A DNA stretch of 64,000 bases from Polyangiaceae bacterium (GTDB lineage: Bacteria > Myxococcota_A > Polyangia > Polyangiales > Polyangiaceae). Positions 46,767 to 55,280 of the stretch are shown one piece after another; the first letter of the stretch is position 1; each line of letters begins with the position of its first letter. Below the pieces are notes generated by a model that was not told where the DNA came from, made no database searches, and was given only the letters and a program-made list of their open reading frames with translations. Both the position numbers and the translations under genes were made by a program. The stretch spans positions 620,001 through 684,000 of the forward strand of contig JADJXL010000015.1 of assembly GCA_016715885.1 (NCBI GenBank). The letters are read 5' to 3'.

Positions 46767-46996
46767 TCGCCGAGATCCTCGTCTGCGTCGCCCACTTCGT
46801 TCACGCTCGGCAACTTCTTGATGTCGAGCCGAGCGAGCTTCCACGCACGCTGCACCACCCACGAAAGCGAGCGGTCGAGGCGATTGGCCTCCTCTTTGAT
46901 CTCCTGGAGCATCGACTCCGGAAAGTAGAGGCTTTGCTTGCGCTTGTCGGACTTCGACGCCTCGTTGTTTTTCCCCAGCGTGTCTTTGTCGTTCAT
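46763..46996 (-). CDS. Small ribbon-helix-helix-like protein
   Basis: A 77-residue protein. After a polar, Lys-rich start comes KRKQSLYFPESMLQEIKEEA, then NRLDRSLSWVVQRAWKLARLD, the strand-helix-helix plan of RHH DNA-binding proteins, and an acidic tail. Similar short proteins appear widespread in myxobacteria, to my recollection. The ATG has AGGAG about 5 bases upstream (unlike many genes here). It is coupled to the hydrolase gene. DNA targets are unknown. Confidence 0.75.
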   Translation of the reverse strand: MNDKDTLGKNNEASKSDKRKQSLYFPESMLQEIKEEANRLDRSLSWVVQRAWKLARLDIKKLPSVNEVGDADEDLGD

Positions 46997-47324
46997 GGGG
47001 CTCCTAGGCTCCAGCTAGCTACAATGGCGTACCTTAGCGCACGTATGGCGCCCAAGGAAGGGGGCTCGTCCAGACTGGGGTTTGGAGGGCTTCGAGACGT
47101 CTTGGACCGGTCGAGCAAGGACGGGGGGTGACGTAGAGAAGAGCGGATGCGAGCTCTTGGCATGTTGCCCATTCGGAAAGCTGGTGATGCATTGCGTATT
47201 AAGCTTCAGAACCAAAGCGCACTCGGACGAACCATTTCTCGGACGAACCGTGCACTCGGACGAACCAATCTCGAATGCTGATTTGGTCTTGCCTGCCAAA
47301 CTCGAGCATGCCATTGGCATATGG
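46997..47324. other. Intergenic region, divergent genes
   Basis: A 328-base gap between the RHH-like gene and the PD-(D/E)XK-like gene. The only structure seen is a short direct repeat of CACTCGGACGAACC (around 47219 and 47252). No promoter motif is clear. The downstream frame is open from 47082, so part of this could be coding if a start earlier than 47325 is used. Confidence 0.4.
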
Positions 47325-48194
47325 ATGAGTCCGCACCGTACCGTTTGGCATTTCTATTTTACGATTTTTCTTCGGCAAAGAGCGCCTGATTGGATCGAAG
47401 TTCACGACGAAGTTTCGCTATCCGACGAGCGCCCGCGAATCGATTATCTCTTCTTGCGCAAAGTTCGAGACCCACCACCAGACAATACGGGCCGAACCCT
47501 TTGTCGTTTGTGGCCACTCATTCCACGGATAGCCATTGCGGAATTCAAAAGCATCGGGCGCCCGTATCGGAAGCGAGGGCTTGCACGGCTTTTCGCGTAC
47601 GTGTTTGCGTATTTTGCGGGCGCATCCGACGTGAAGCATTTGCGAGACATCATCGGCGTGCTCATCGTGCCGGACCGAACCCCGACGCTCGATGCGGACG
47701 TTGCGGCGATGGGTTTGGAGTTTAGGGATTTGCGGGATGGATACTGGGAACTGACGGGCGGCCTGCTGCGCTTGTACGTCGTGGAGATCGATCGCGTGGG
47801 CGACCAAGAGCGTGACGGCGTGTTAGGATCGTTTGGTCATCATCACGCACACACGCGCGACGCCGGTCAGTTTTGGGTGGAGCAACTCGGTACAAAGGAG
47901 GCGATGATGGAAGCGAAACAGCTCGAAGGGTACCAAGAATTGATGGCTCGGCTGTTGACGGAGTTGCCGCCCGAAGCGCGTATGGCTGGGCTTGCGCCGC
48001 AAGAGCGGCTCGCGGGGCTTGCGCCGCAAGAGCGGCTCGCGGGGCTTGCACCGCAAGAGCGGCTCGCGGGTTTGTCGCGGGAGCAAATCCTCCTGGGCCT
48101 CCCCGACGACGAGTTGCGACGACTCCCCGAAAGTTACCTTGCAACGTTTCCCGATTCCGTTCGCGAAGAGGTCCGCAAGCGCATCGGTCGTTAG
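47325..48194 (+). CDS. PD-(D/E)XK-like protein with LAPQERLAG repeats
   Basis: About 289 residues. The N-terminal part resembles PD-(D/E)XK/Rpn-type nucleases: ERPRIDYLFLRK (Asp), then IAIAEFKSIGRPY (ExK). The C-terminal part holds three copies of the nine-residue unit GLAPQERLA, encoded by 27-bp tandem repeats, followed by GLSREQILLGL. Proteins of this type are recalled as common in myxobacterial genomes, with uncertain function. ATG 47325 is preferred because family-like sequence (MSPHRTVWHFYFTIFLRQ) starts there; the frame is open from 47082, with another ATG at 47187. Confidence 0.65.
   Translation: MSPHRTVWHFYFTIFLRQRAPDWIEVHDEVSLSDERPRIDYLFLRKVRDPPPDNTGRTLCRLWPLIPRIAIAEFKSIGRPYRKRGLARLFAYVFAYFAGASDVKHLRDIIGVLIVPDRTPTLDADVAAMGLEFRDLRDGYWELTGGLLRLYVVEIDRVGDQERDGVLGSFGHHHAHTRDAGQFWVEQLGTKEAMMEAKQLEGYQELMARLLTELPPEARMAGLAPQERLAGLAPQERLAGLAPQERLAGLSREQILLGLPDDELRRLPESYLATFPDSVREEVRKRIGR
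47988..48068 (+). repeat. Three 27-bp tandem repeats within a gene
   Basis: Units 47988-48014, 48015-48041 and 48042-48068; the first two are identical and the third differs by one base (G to A). They encode GLAPQERLA three times. Length changes by whole units would keep the frame. Confidence 0.9.
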
Positions 48195-48227
48195 TTCGAA
48201 ACCATCACGGCGACTCGCCCAACCCCC

Positions 48228-50210
48228 TCACAAAAACTCCGCCGATATCTTTCCCGCAATCGCGCTCGACGCCACCACCAGCGGGCTCGCCAAATACACC
48301 TTCCCCGGTCCCGACCGCCCCGGAAAGTTCCGATTGATCGCCGATACCGTCACCTCGTTCGGCGTGAACGACACGCCCGGCCCTGCCTTGATGCATGCAC
48401 CACACGACGGGTCCACGAGCTCCGCTCCGGCTTTCTCGAATATTTCGATGTATCCGTTTTTCTCGGCATAACGCCGAATGTCCTGCGAACCGAATTGAAT
48501 GTAAAGGTGCACGCCTTCAGCCACGCGCCGACCTTGCTCCAGCGCCCGACGCAAGACCGCCGCGTACATGTCCATGTCCGCCTTCTTGCCACCCGTGCAC
48601 GAACCACCGTACGCAATGTTGATTTTCACTTCCCCGCCAGACGTCTCCTCGAGCGACTTCAATGGAATGCCATTGCGAGGATCCCCAGGCGTTGCCACCA
48701 TCGGCTCGATCGCGCCCAAGTCCACCTCGAACGTCGCGACGTACTCGGCCCCTTCGTCCGCTCGCACGATGCGCGCTCGCACCGCCGCTTCATCGAGTCC
48801 TCGTTGGTGCACCAAGTAATCCACCGTCACGTCGTCCGCTTCGATGATCCCCGTGAACCCGCCCGCTTCGACCGCCATGTTCGTGAGCGTCGCACGTTCA
48901 TCCATGCCCATCGCTCGTACGCCATCGCCCGCAAACTCCAGCACCTTGCCAATGCCATCACCGCTCTTCCAAAACGGCTGCGAAAGCAGGTGCAGCATCA
49001 CGTCTTTCGCCGTCACGCCCGGACGAAGCTTGCCGCGCAAGTTGAACCGCGCCGACTGCGGCACCGCGACCCGGATGTCACGCGTCAACCACGCATTCGC
49101 CATGTCCGTCGAACCCACGCCGAACGCAAAACACCCCAGCGCTCCAGCCATGCACGTATGCGAATCCGTGCCCGCAACGATGTGCCCCGGCAGCGCGATC
49201 TCCTCGATGATCTTGTTGTGACAAATCGCCTCGGAGCCCACGGTTTTCCCGTCTCGTTCCACTTCGCCGTACAGCTTCACCCGATGCTTCTTCGTGAACG
49301 CTTCCTGCACCGTCGCGAGCGATGCGGCTTGCTCCTTCAGCCCAAGCTTTCTGTGCGCTTCGGGCATGATCAGATCGAGGAACGTCAGGTGATCGCGAAA
49401 CGCGTACACGCTCTCCGGCTCCGACACCTCCGCATCCGCCCCGAAACCCGCGCGAAACAGCGATTCGGCCATCGGCGTCACGTACTCGTGTGAGAACCGC
49501 ACGTCCGTACGCACGAAGAGCGCATCGCCCGGACGAACCGCGGGCACGCCGATCTTGCCCGTCTTCGCATCCACGATCGCATGCGCCGCGATGATCTTCT
49601 CGCACAACGTCATCGGCCTCGGCGCCGTCGTGATCTCCGGCGGCGACACTTCGCCTGCCAAACGCGCCTTGTTGTACGTGAACAGCCCTCCGTACTCGAC
49701 GACGTCACGGCTGATCGGATCGAGCCCCCGCGTGAACTCGCTGATGGAAATCTCTTCCCCACTTCGGATGCGATCCAAGATGGAGAAATCGGTCGTCGTG
49801 AGCAGCCCGATGTTCTGGCAATTTTGTCCGTAGATCTTCTCGATGTTCCGCGCGACGACGATCTGAATCCCCGCTTCGCGCTCGGAATACGGCGCAGTTT
49901 CACGCGACGAACCACACCCCTTCGACCGCCCGCTCACGATGACGCTGAAGCCACCGTTCTTGATCGCATCACGCTCGATGTGCCCGCCTCGCAGCCCCAC
50001 GAGACAGTACCGAGCGAGCGTTTCGTCGTAGTAGTAGCAGACCCATCCGGGCGTCAGCTCATCGGTCGAGATGTTGTTGATGAGCGGTAGCTCTTCGGGT
50101 TTGCCCTCGAGCGAACCTCCGACGAGCTGTTTTTTGAGCAGGTCGGCATCTTCGGTAAGGAAAAGAATTCGTCCTTGGGCGCGGACGGAGGTGCGTCGCG
50201 GGATGGGCAT
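48228..50210 (-). CDS. Aconitase-family hydratase with N-terminal swivel domain
   Basis: A 660-residue protein of the aconitase / isopropylmalate isomerase family. The small (LeuD-like, swivel) domain comes first, with VSGRSKGCGSSRETAP near residue 95. The large (LeuC-like) domain follows, with AGTDSHTCMAGALG and DPSCGACIKAGPG supplying the [4Fe-4S] cysteines. Aconitase A has the swivel at the C-terminus, so the order here is permuted relative to it, more like AcnB, but without its HEAT domain. Substrate (citrate, isopropylmalate, homologue) is not settled. The ATG has AGAGG about 5 bases upstream. Confidence 0.9.
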   Translation of the reverse strand: MPIPRRTSVRAQGRILFLTEDADLLKKQLVGGSLEGKPEELPLINNISTDELTPGWVCYYYDETLARYCLVGLRGGHIERDAIKNGGFSVIVSGRSKGCGSSRETAPYSEREAGIQIVVARNIEKIYGQNCQNIGLLTTTDFSILDRIRSGEEISISEFTRGLDPISRDVVEYGGLFTYNKARLAGEVSPPEITTAPRPMTLCEKIIAAHAIVDAKTGKIGVPAVRPGDALFVRTDVRFSHEYVTPMAESLFRAGFGADAEVSEPESVYAFRDHLTFLDLIMPEAHRKLGLKEQAASLATVQEAFTKKHRVKLYGEVERDGKTVGSEAICHNKIIEEIALPGHIVAGTDSHTCMAGALGCFAFGVGSTDMANAWLTRDIRVAVPQSARFNLRGKLRPGVTAKDVMLHLLSQPFWKSGDGIGKVLEFAGDGVRAMGMDERATLTNMAVEAGGFTGIIEADDVTVDYLVHQRGLDEAAVRARIVRADEGAEYVATFEVDLGAIEPMVATPGDPRNGIPLKSLEETSGGEVKINIAYGGSCTGGKKADMDMYAAVLRRALEQGRRVAEGVHLYIQFGSQDIRRYAEKNGYIEIFEKAGAELVDPSCGACIKAGPGVSFTPNEVTVSAINRNFPGRSGPGKVYLASPLVVASSAIAGKISAEFL

Positions 50211-50535
50211 GATTCCTCTTCAAACCACCTTTCAGCGAGAGTGATCTAGTCGGTTCCGCATCCGGATCCAAACGAAGGTTTTGCGCGCTTTTCTTTTTCC
50301 CCCAACGTCGATGACGCGTTGTGACAGTCCTGTCGAATCGTTCGAGCTCCACTTGATTGCTACGATGGCGAACAATTTTTGTTCGATCGACACGTCGCTC
50401 ATCGCTGTTACGTGGTCAAACCTCGCGGTGGATGCATCGAGCACGCTTGGTCGGTGATGATGCGTGGCCTCTGCGCAAAAAATGCTAGTGTCCGGCGCCC
50501 TGCGTGAGGGCGCTTCGCTGCTCGATCGTTTCCGC
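50211..50535. other. Intergenic region, divergent genes
   Basis: 325 bases between the aconitase-family gene and the FAD-protein gene. No repeat, hairpin or -24/-12 promoter was recognised. The frame of the FAD protein is open back to 50464, so part may be coding. Promoters for both genes are presumed to lie here. Confidence 0.4.
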
Positions 50536-51864
50536 ATGATTCGTTCCGCTCGTACCCCCGTTGCAATTCTCGGCGCAGGCCTCACGGGTCTATCGACGTC
50601 GCATCATCTCGGGCGCGCGGGCCTTCCACATCGCATCTTCGAGCGAGCTGGATTTGCAGGTGGTCATGCGATCACGATCGAAGATCATGGTTACCGATTC
50701 GATCGCACGGGGCATCTTTTGCATCTGCGCGATGCGGACTTGCGCGCCTTTGCGCTTGGGTTTCTCGGCGACGATGTGTTCGAAGTCGACCGGCGTTCGA
50801 TGATTTGGTCGCATGGGACGTACACGCGGTATCCGTTTCAAGCGAACACGTTTGGACTTCCGCCCGATGTTGCGTACGAATGTTTGATGGGGTTTGTCCG
50901 CGCGCATTTTGCGCCGCCGGGTCCCGAGCCGCAAAATTTCGAAGAATTTTGTTTGAAGCATTTTGGCGAGGGAATCAGCAAACATTTCATGATTCCGTAC
51001 AACACGCGTCTTTGGGGGGTTTCTCCGAAAGACATCACGGCCGCGTGGTGTTCGCGATTCGTGCCGCTTCCGAAGCTCGAAGACGTGCTTGCGGGAGCGG
51101 TGGGAAAAAAGGCGCCGGAATTGGGCTACAATGCGAAATTCGTGTATCCGCGTCTCGGCATTGGCGAGCTTCCAAAGGCGATGGCGGCGTCGCTTCCGGT
51201 GCCGCTCGAGCTCGAACGGGCGCCATTGGCGATCGACCCATTTGCGCGGGAAATCATATTTGAGCATGAAACGGTGCCGTACGACGTGCTCGTGTCGACG
51301 ATTCCGCTTCCCGTATTGATTGGTCTTTTGCATGGCATTCCGGATGTCGTGACGCAGGCGGCGCGCCGGCTTCGGTGCACGCACTTGTATTACCTCGACG
51401 TGGCGCTCGATGGGCCGTGCGGGCAGCCACTTCATTGGGTGTACGTGCCAGAAGAAAAATATCCGTTTTACCGAGTCGGATGTTATTCGAACTTTTCCGG
51501 ATACATGGCGCCACCGGGCAAGGCCAATTTGTACGTCGAGCTTTCGGATCGGAGCGAACCGGACCTCGAAACGCTCTTGCCGCTCGTGGCCGACGGGCTT
51601 TTGGAGATGGGGATCATCGATTCGCCCAAACAGATTCGATTCATGCGTCCGCGTCGCATTGATCACGCGTACGTGATTTTCGATCACGCTTACTTTTCGT
51701 CGCTCGAAGCGATCCTTCCGTTTTTGGAGAAAAACCGTATCGTCACGACGGGGCGTTATGGTGGTTGGAATTATTCGTCGATGGAGGATGCTTTGCGTTT
51801 TGGTCGCGATGCGGCCAGTCGTGCAAGCGTGCTTCATGGCTCCGTCGCGTCGTCCGAGACCTGA
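50536..51864 (+). CDS. FAD-dependent amine oxidase-like / UDP-galactopyranose mutase-like protein
   Basis: A 442-residue flavoprotein. The dinucleotide motif is AILGAGLTGLSTSHHLGRAG, followed by an acidic strand end (IFERAGFAGG). The layout (GHAITIEDHGYRFDRTGHLLHLRD, then a PYNTRLWGVSP segment) is like UDP-galactopyranose mutase and protoporphyrinogen-oxidase-like proteins used in polysaccharide genes. ATG 50536 starts the fold; GTG 50464 adds 24 residues. It is followed after 3 bases by a glycosyltransferase, so a glycan role is inferred. Confidence 0.83.
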   Translation: MIRSARTPVAILGAGLTGLSTSHHLGRAGLPHRIFERAGFAGGHAITIEDHGYRFDRTGHLLHLRDADLRAFALGFLGDDVFEVDRRSMIWSHGTYTRYPFQANTFGLPPDVAYECLMGFVRAHFAPPGPEPQNFEEFCLKHFGEGISKHFMIPYNTRLWGVSPKDITAAWCSRFVPLPKLEDVLAGAVGKKAPELGYNAKFVYPRLGIGELPKAMAASLPVPLELERAPLAIDPFAREIIFEHETVPYDVLVSTIPLPVLIGLLHGIPDVVTQAARRLRCTHLYYLDVALDGPCGQPLHWVYVPEEKYPFYRVGCYSNFSGYMAPPGKANLYVELSDRSEPDLETLLPLVADGLLEMGIIDSPKQIRFMRPRRIDHAYVIFDHAYFSSLEAILPFLEKNRIVTTGRYGGWNYSSMEDALRFGRDAASRASVLHGSVASSET

Positions 51865-51867
51865 TCC

Positions 51868-52599
51868 ATGGCAGACAGCAGCAAAGAAAGCACGCCGCGC
51901 ATTTCGATCGTGATTCCCGTGTACAACGAGGAAGCGATTTTGCATGCGGCCATCGTGGATTTGCGTGAACGTTTGCGTCCTTTTGGTTGGGCTTACGAAA
52001 TCGTGCTCGCCGAAAATGGTTCGCATGATCGAACGTTGGAAATAGCCGCCGAGCTTGCGGAAAAGTTCCCCGAGGTTCGTTATTTTTCCTTTGGAATGCC
52101 CAATTATGGCGGCGCATTACGCAAGGGCATTTTGGAAGTGGCGCGCGGCGAAATCGTCATTTGTGACGAAATCGACCTTTGCGATGCCGATTTTCATCGC
52201 CGCGCGGTCGACATTCTTTCGTCGGGAAAAACCGATTTGGTGATTGGCTCGAAGCTCGTTGCGGGGGCCGACGATCACCGGCCGCTGGCCCGGCACGCCG
52301 CGAGCCTCTTTTACAATGGCCTCTTGCGCGTGACGCTGGGTTTCCAAGGCACCGACACGCATGGGCTCAAAGCGTTCGTGCGTGAGCCGCTCTTGCCGAT
52401 TGCGCAGGCGTGTGTGGTGGACAAGGACGTTTTTGCGAGCGAATTCGTGATTCGGGCGTACCGCGCGGGGTTGGCCATTCAAGAGATCCCCGTGCGGGTG
52501 ATGGAAAAACGTCCGCCGTCCATCAACTTGGTCAAGCGCGTGCCCAACGTGATGAAGAACCTCATCAAGCTCACGTGGGCCATTCGAATCAAGGGGTGA
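51868..52599 (+). CDS. Family 2 glycosyltransferase
   Basis: A 243-residue GT2 (GT-A fold) enzyme similar to dolichyl-phosphate mannose synthase-like proteins. ISIVIPVYNEE opens the fold, VLAENGSHDRT contains the nucleotide-binding acidic region, and EIVICDEIDLCDAD replaces the usual DADxxD. FQGTDTHGLKAF is the acceptor-side block. No membrane span is seen. It forms an operon with the FAD protein and is convergent with the pore-forming protein gene. Confidence 0.88.
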   Translation: MADSSKESTPRISIVIPVYNEEAILHAAIVDLRERLRPFGWAYEIVLAENGSHDRTLEIAAELAEKFPEVRYFSFGMPNYGGALRKGILEVARGEIVICDEIDLCDADFHRRAVDILSSGKTDLVIGSKLVAGADDHRPLARHAASLFYNGLLRVTLGFQGTDTHGLKAFVREPLLPIAQACVVDKDVFASEFVIRAYRAGLAIQEIPVRVMEKRPPSINLVKRVPNVMKNLIKLTWAIRIKG

Positions 52600-52641
52600 T
52601 TCGGCTTCGGGGCGTGAAGAGCTGCGTCGCGTGAACGCGAG

Positions 52642-53385
52642 CTAGCCGTTGAGCTTTTCGATGGGGCCGACGGTGGTATGCGTCTCGAATGCGGCGGTAT
52701 TCGAGATTTTTCCTTTGAGGACCCCTTCCGTCTTGTGCAGCACTTCATGGGCCGAGAGGAACCAGAAGTAGTGTCCATTCACGCGATCGGGAAAATTCGC
52801 GCCGAACATTCCTTGAACGCGAATGGGCGCGCTGAACGCCATCGACTGCTTCCTCATGGTGGCGACGATATCCACTCGCTGCCTGCTTTTCGGAGGTAAT
52901 GTCACGGTAACGCTCGCCTCCGAACCTCGTGCGACGGATTTCGAGGACGACTGGCCTGCTGTAATCGACGTCGAAAACTCCATTCCGGACTTGAAGACGC
53001 CTTCCAGGCCGATTTCCGAGCTGAATTTCATTCCCACGGTGACCGACGACTCCACCGTCGTCGTTTCCGACCAGGACCCGTTCACCGCGAGCGTGATCTG
53101 GGCCGGCTGATCGCTGTTGTTCACGGCATATTGCGTACCGACGATCGCCGACACGCCGTCTTCGGACGGGCCTTCGACGTACGTGACATCGCCGAGCGTC
53201 TTGTAGCAAGGGTGCCCATATCGCTCGGTAATGGCGGGTTTTACTGCATCGAAATACGTCTCCGAATTGACGGAAATCCCGTCGGGCGTTTTGTTGTAGT
53301 GTTTTTTGAACGCTTCGCGCACGCTGTCCGGGCTGGAGCTGAGGGCAACGAGATCGCTGAATGAGAGAGCTTCTTTGACGGCCAT
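52642..53385 (-). CDS. Aerolysin-like (ETX/MTX2-type) pore-forming protein
   Basis: A 247-residue protein with no signal peptide or lipobox. Residues about 80-200 show the aerolysin-superfamily pattern: AVNNSDQPAQITLAVNGSWS, then an alternating Ser/Thr-rich region (about 105-150) expected to form the membrane-inserting hairpin, and VTVTLPPKSRQRVDIVATM with the typical PP turn. The closest recalled name is the follicular epithelium yolk protein subunit-like group. AAGGTG precedes the ATG by about 4 bases. It is divergent from the caspase gene, with a sigma-54-type promoter upstream. Family call by eye. Confidence 0.72.
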   Translation of the reverse strand: MAVKEALSFSDLVALSSSPDSVREAFKKHYNKTPDGISVNSETYFDAVKPAITERYGHPCYKTLGDVTYVEGPSEDGVSAIVGTQYAVNNSDQPAQITLAVNGSWSETTTVESSVTVGMKFSSEIGLEGVFKSGMEFSTSITAGQSSSKSVARGSEASVTVTLPPKSRQRVDIVATMRKQSMAFSAPIRVQGMFGANFPDRVNGHYFWFLSAHEVLHKTEGVLKGKISNTAAFETHTTVGPIEKLNG

Positions 53386-53461
53386 GACGCACCTTGAGAT
53401 TGAAAGGGTTTCGAGCGGTCGCCACGCTCATCGTGGCTCGCGCTTGCTGGTGGACCCTCAT

Positions 53462-53477
53462 TGCAGACGGTGTGCCA
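53462..53477 (-). promoter_or_regulatory. Sigma-54-type -24/-12 promoter for the pore-forming protein gene
   Basis: On the minus strand the sequence is TGGCACACCGTCTGCA, compared with TGGCACG-N4-TTGCW. The invariant GG and GC are in place with correct spacing; differences are A for G at position 7 and C for T at position 12. The predicted transcript start is near 53451, giving a leader of about 66 bases. Pattern match, not measured. Confidence 0.55.
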
Positions 53478-53530
53478 AGTCGAAGGAACGGCGTGTTGGC
53501 CGAGAAAATGGCTCGATTTGGGTTCGTTCG

Positions 53531-53597
53531 CGTGTGCGCCGCGAGCCCGCACGACTGTGCGCACACTCGATTCCGGCGCTCCGCACATGTGCGCACG
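53531..53597. promoter_or_regulatory. Candidate activator-binding palindromes
   Basis: A perfect 10-bp palindrome TGTGCGCACA is at 53556-53565. Near-copies are TGTGCGCAC at 53588-53596 and TGTGCGCC at 53533-53540. They lie between the two divergent sigma-54-type promoters, where enhancer-binding proteins usually bind. Inference from position and symmetry. Confidence 0.45.
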
Positions 53598-53642
53598 GCA
53601 CGGCCCTTCCAATGAACGTCACGAAAAACGTATCGTTGTGCT

Positions 53643-53658
53643 TGGCATGGGGGTTGCT
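53643..53658 (+). promoter_or_regulatory. Sigma-54-type -24/-12 promoter for the caspase gene
   Basis: TGGCATGGGGGTTGCT matches TGGCACG-N4-TTGCW at every position except T for C at position 6, with the invariant GG and GC correctly spaced. The predicted transcript start is near 53669, leaving a leader of about 53 bases before ATG 53722, with GGAAGGTGGAG just upstream of the start. Pattern match only. Confidence 0.65.
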
Positions 53659-53721
53659 GTCACGGCACGAACATGCGATGGGGTTCGTCGCAGGGAACGA
53701 TGGTCATAAGGAAGGTGGAGA

Positions 53722-55245
53722 ATGAACGTGACGACGAAGCGACGTGCCCGCGCCTTGTTGATTGGCGTAGAAAAATACGAAAACCTCGGCCCTGAGAAGC
53801 AACTTCGCGCAGGCCGCAATGATGTGCTCGCATTTTGGAAGGTTTGTCGGCGGCTCGGGTTTGCCCCCGAAAACATCCGAATGCTGACGAGCCCCAAGCT
53901 CGAGGTAGAAGACATCACTTGGGCCGAGCAGGAGCTCCGAACCGAGCTGCCGGAGTATACGGGAAAATCCGACGACGACATCGCAGCGCGGGTCGCGAGC
54001 TGGTTTCCTCCCAACGACAAGGCAAAGGTTTGTCTCGACGAAGCAACGCGTGACAACATCATGGCCGGCGTGGGGTGGCTCGCGGAGCGCCGAGAGAATT
54101 CGAACGAAAAGCCCGTTGATCGCATTTTGACGTATTCGGGGCACGGGGCGCGTATCGAAGAAAACGACAAGACCGTGCTTGCGTTGTGTCCGAGTGACTT
54201 GGTAGAGGATCAAAGCAAAACGTATCTTTCCATCGACGCGTTCAAAGAAGCGCTGAAAGACGTGGATGACAACATGACCGTCGTCCTCGATTGCTGTTTC
54301 GCGCAGAATGCGGGCGCGCGCGGCGTTCCGCGTGGAGCTCATCAGGTCGCGACACTCGCGCTCGGTGCATCGAACGTGCCCGTGACGATCGACGCAAGTG
54401 ACAATGGACCTCGGGTGTTCTGCGCGTCCGGGCCAACTGAGTCATCGTACCAAGCGATGCTTGGCGGGTATTGGTACAGCGCCTTCACGTGGGCGTTCAC
54501 GGTGGCATTGGAGCAATGGCGTATCGTCTCTGGTGGAGGCAATACGCGCCACAGCACCGTTTCGCATACGGAGCTGCTTTTCCGAGCGCGCATGTTGCTC
54601 GAAGCGCTGTCGTTTCCGCAGCATCCGGTGCTGCTCGACCAGCGCAACAACATGCCGGTATTTGGCCAGGTGGATTCGGAGGAGGCGATTGCGGAGCCGA
54701 ATCGGGACCAAAGGAATGGGCAGCTCGATCCGTCGTGTTATGATGGTACGGGCCACTTCGTAGAGTATATGTTTTACGATGGGGCAGAAAACTCCCACAA
54801 ATGGGTGGCGCACGTCATTGCAACCAGCGCGCACTTCTCCGAGTCGCAAAAGGAGCGGACGGGAATGGAAGCCGGCGTGGAATATTGGAAAATTAATGGC
54901 GACAGTCTCGTGACGAGCGAGTTGGGGGATATGACCGTCAAGAAAGTCACATGCGGCAAGGAGAACGATCTTCCTGCATTCTACGCGAATGCCGCACACT
55001 TTCATTGTGGTGTCACGGCTCATTGGACAGACAACTCCACCGACCAGAAGTACAAGGAGTCCTATCACCGCGGCTTCGATATCAACGTGAGCAAGAACGC
55101 GTCAGGCCAATGGACGGGGCAGATGAAGTACTACATGCAGTCTCATGACACGGCATTGTTCCGCGAAATCAAGGATGGAAAGACCAACTGGTATCATACA
55201 CGAACGAATAAGCCTGGTAAGAAATGCGAAATCAAGATCGGATAA
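53722..55245 (+). CDS. Caspase-like (C14) peptidase
   Basis: A 507-residue cytoplasmic protein. The N-terminal about 300 residues form a caspase/metacaspase domain: RALLIGVEKYENL as first strand, the catalytic His in YSGHGAR (His141), and VVLDCCFAQNAGA with the catalytic Cys most likely Cys192. The C-terminal about 190 residues are unassigned, with aromatic- and Ser/Thr-rich strands (TAHWTDNSTDQKY, GQWTGQMKYYMQSHD). No signal peptide. Substrate specificity cannot be read; metacaspases cut after Arg/Lys, caspases after Asp. It is divergent from a pore-forming protein gene. Confidence 0.9.
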   Translation: MNVTTKRRARALLIGVEKYENLGPEKQLRAGRNDVLAFWKVCRRLGFAPENIRMLTSPKLEVEDITWAEQELRTELPEYTGKSDDDIAARVASWFPPNDKAKVCLDEATRDNIMAGVGWLAERRENSNEKPVDRILTYSGHGARIEENDKTVLALCPSDLVEDQSKTYLSIDAFKEALKDVDDNMTVVLDCCFAQNAGARGVPRGAHQVATLALGASNVPVTIDASDNGPRVFCASGPTESSYQAMLGGYWYSAFTWAFTVALEQWRIVSGGGNTRHSTVSHTELLFRARMLLEALSFPQHPVLLDQRNNMPVFGQVDSEEAIAEPNRDQRNGQLDPSCYDGTGHFVEYMFYDGAENSHKWVAHVIATSAHFSESQKERTGMEAGVEYWKINGDSLVTSELGDMTVKKVTCGKENDLPAFYANAAHFHCGVTAHWTDNSTDQKYKESYHRGFDINVSKNASGQWTGQMKYYMQSHDTALFREIKDGKTNWYHTRTNKPGKKCEIKIG

Positions 55246-55280
55246 GCGTCCGAGATGAGGCGGTTTCCGCGCAATGTGCC

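Noticed and set aside
47988..48068. CRISPR-like array
   Set aside because: The units are directly adjacent without spacers and are in frame within a protein gene, so it is a coding tandem repeat.
50590..52026. A 478-codon open frame on the minus strand
   Set aside because: Antisense to the FAD protein, which has clear motifs; the frame shows no domain.
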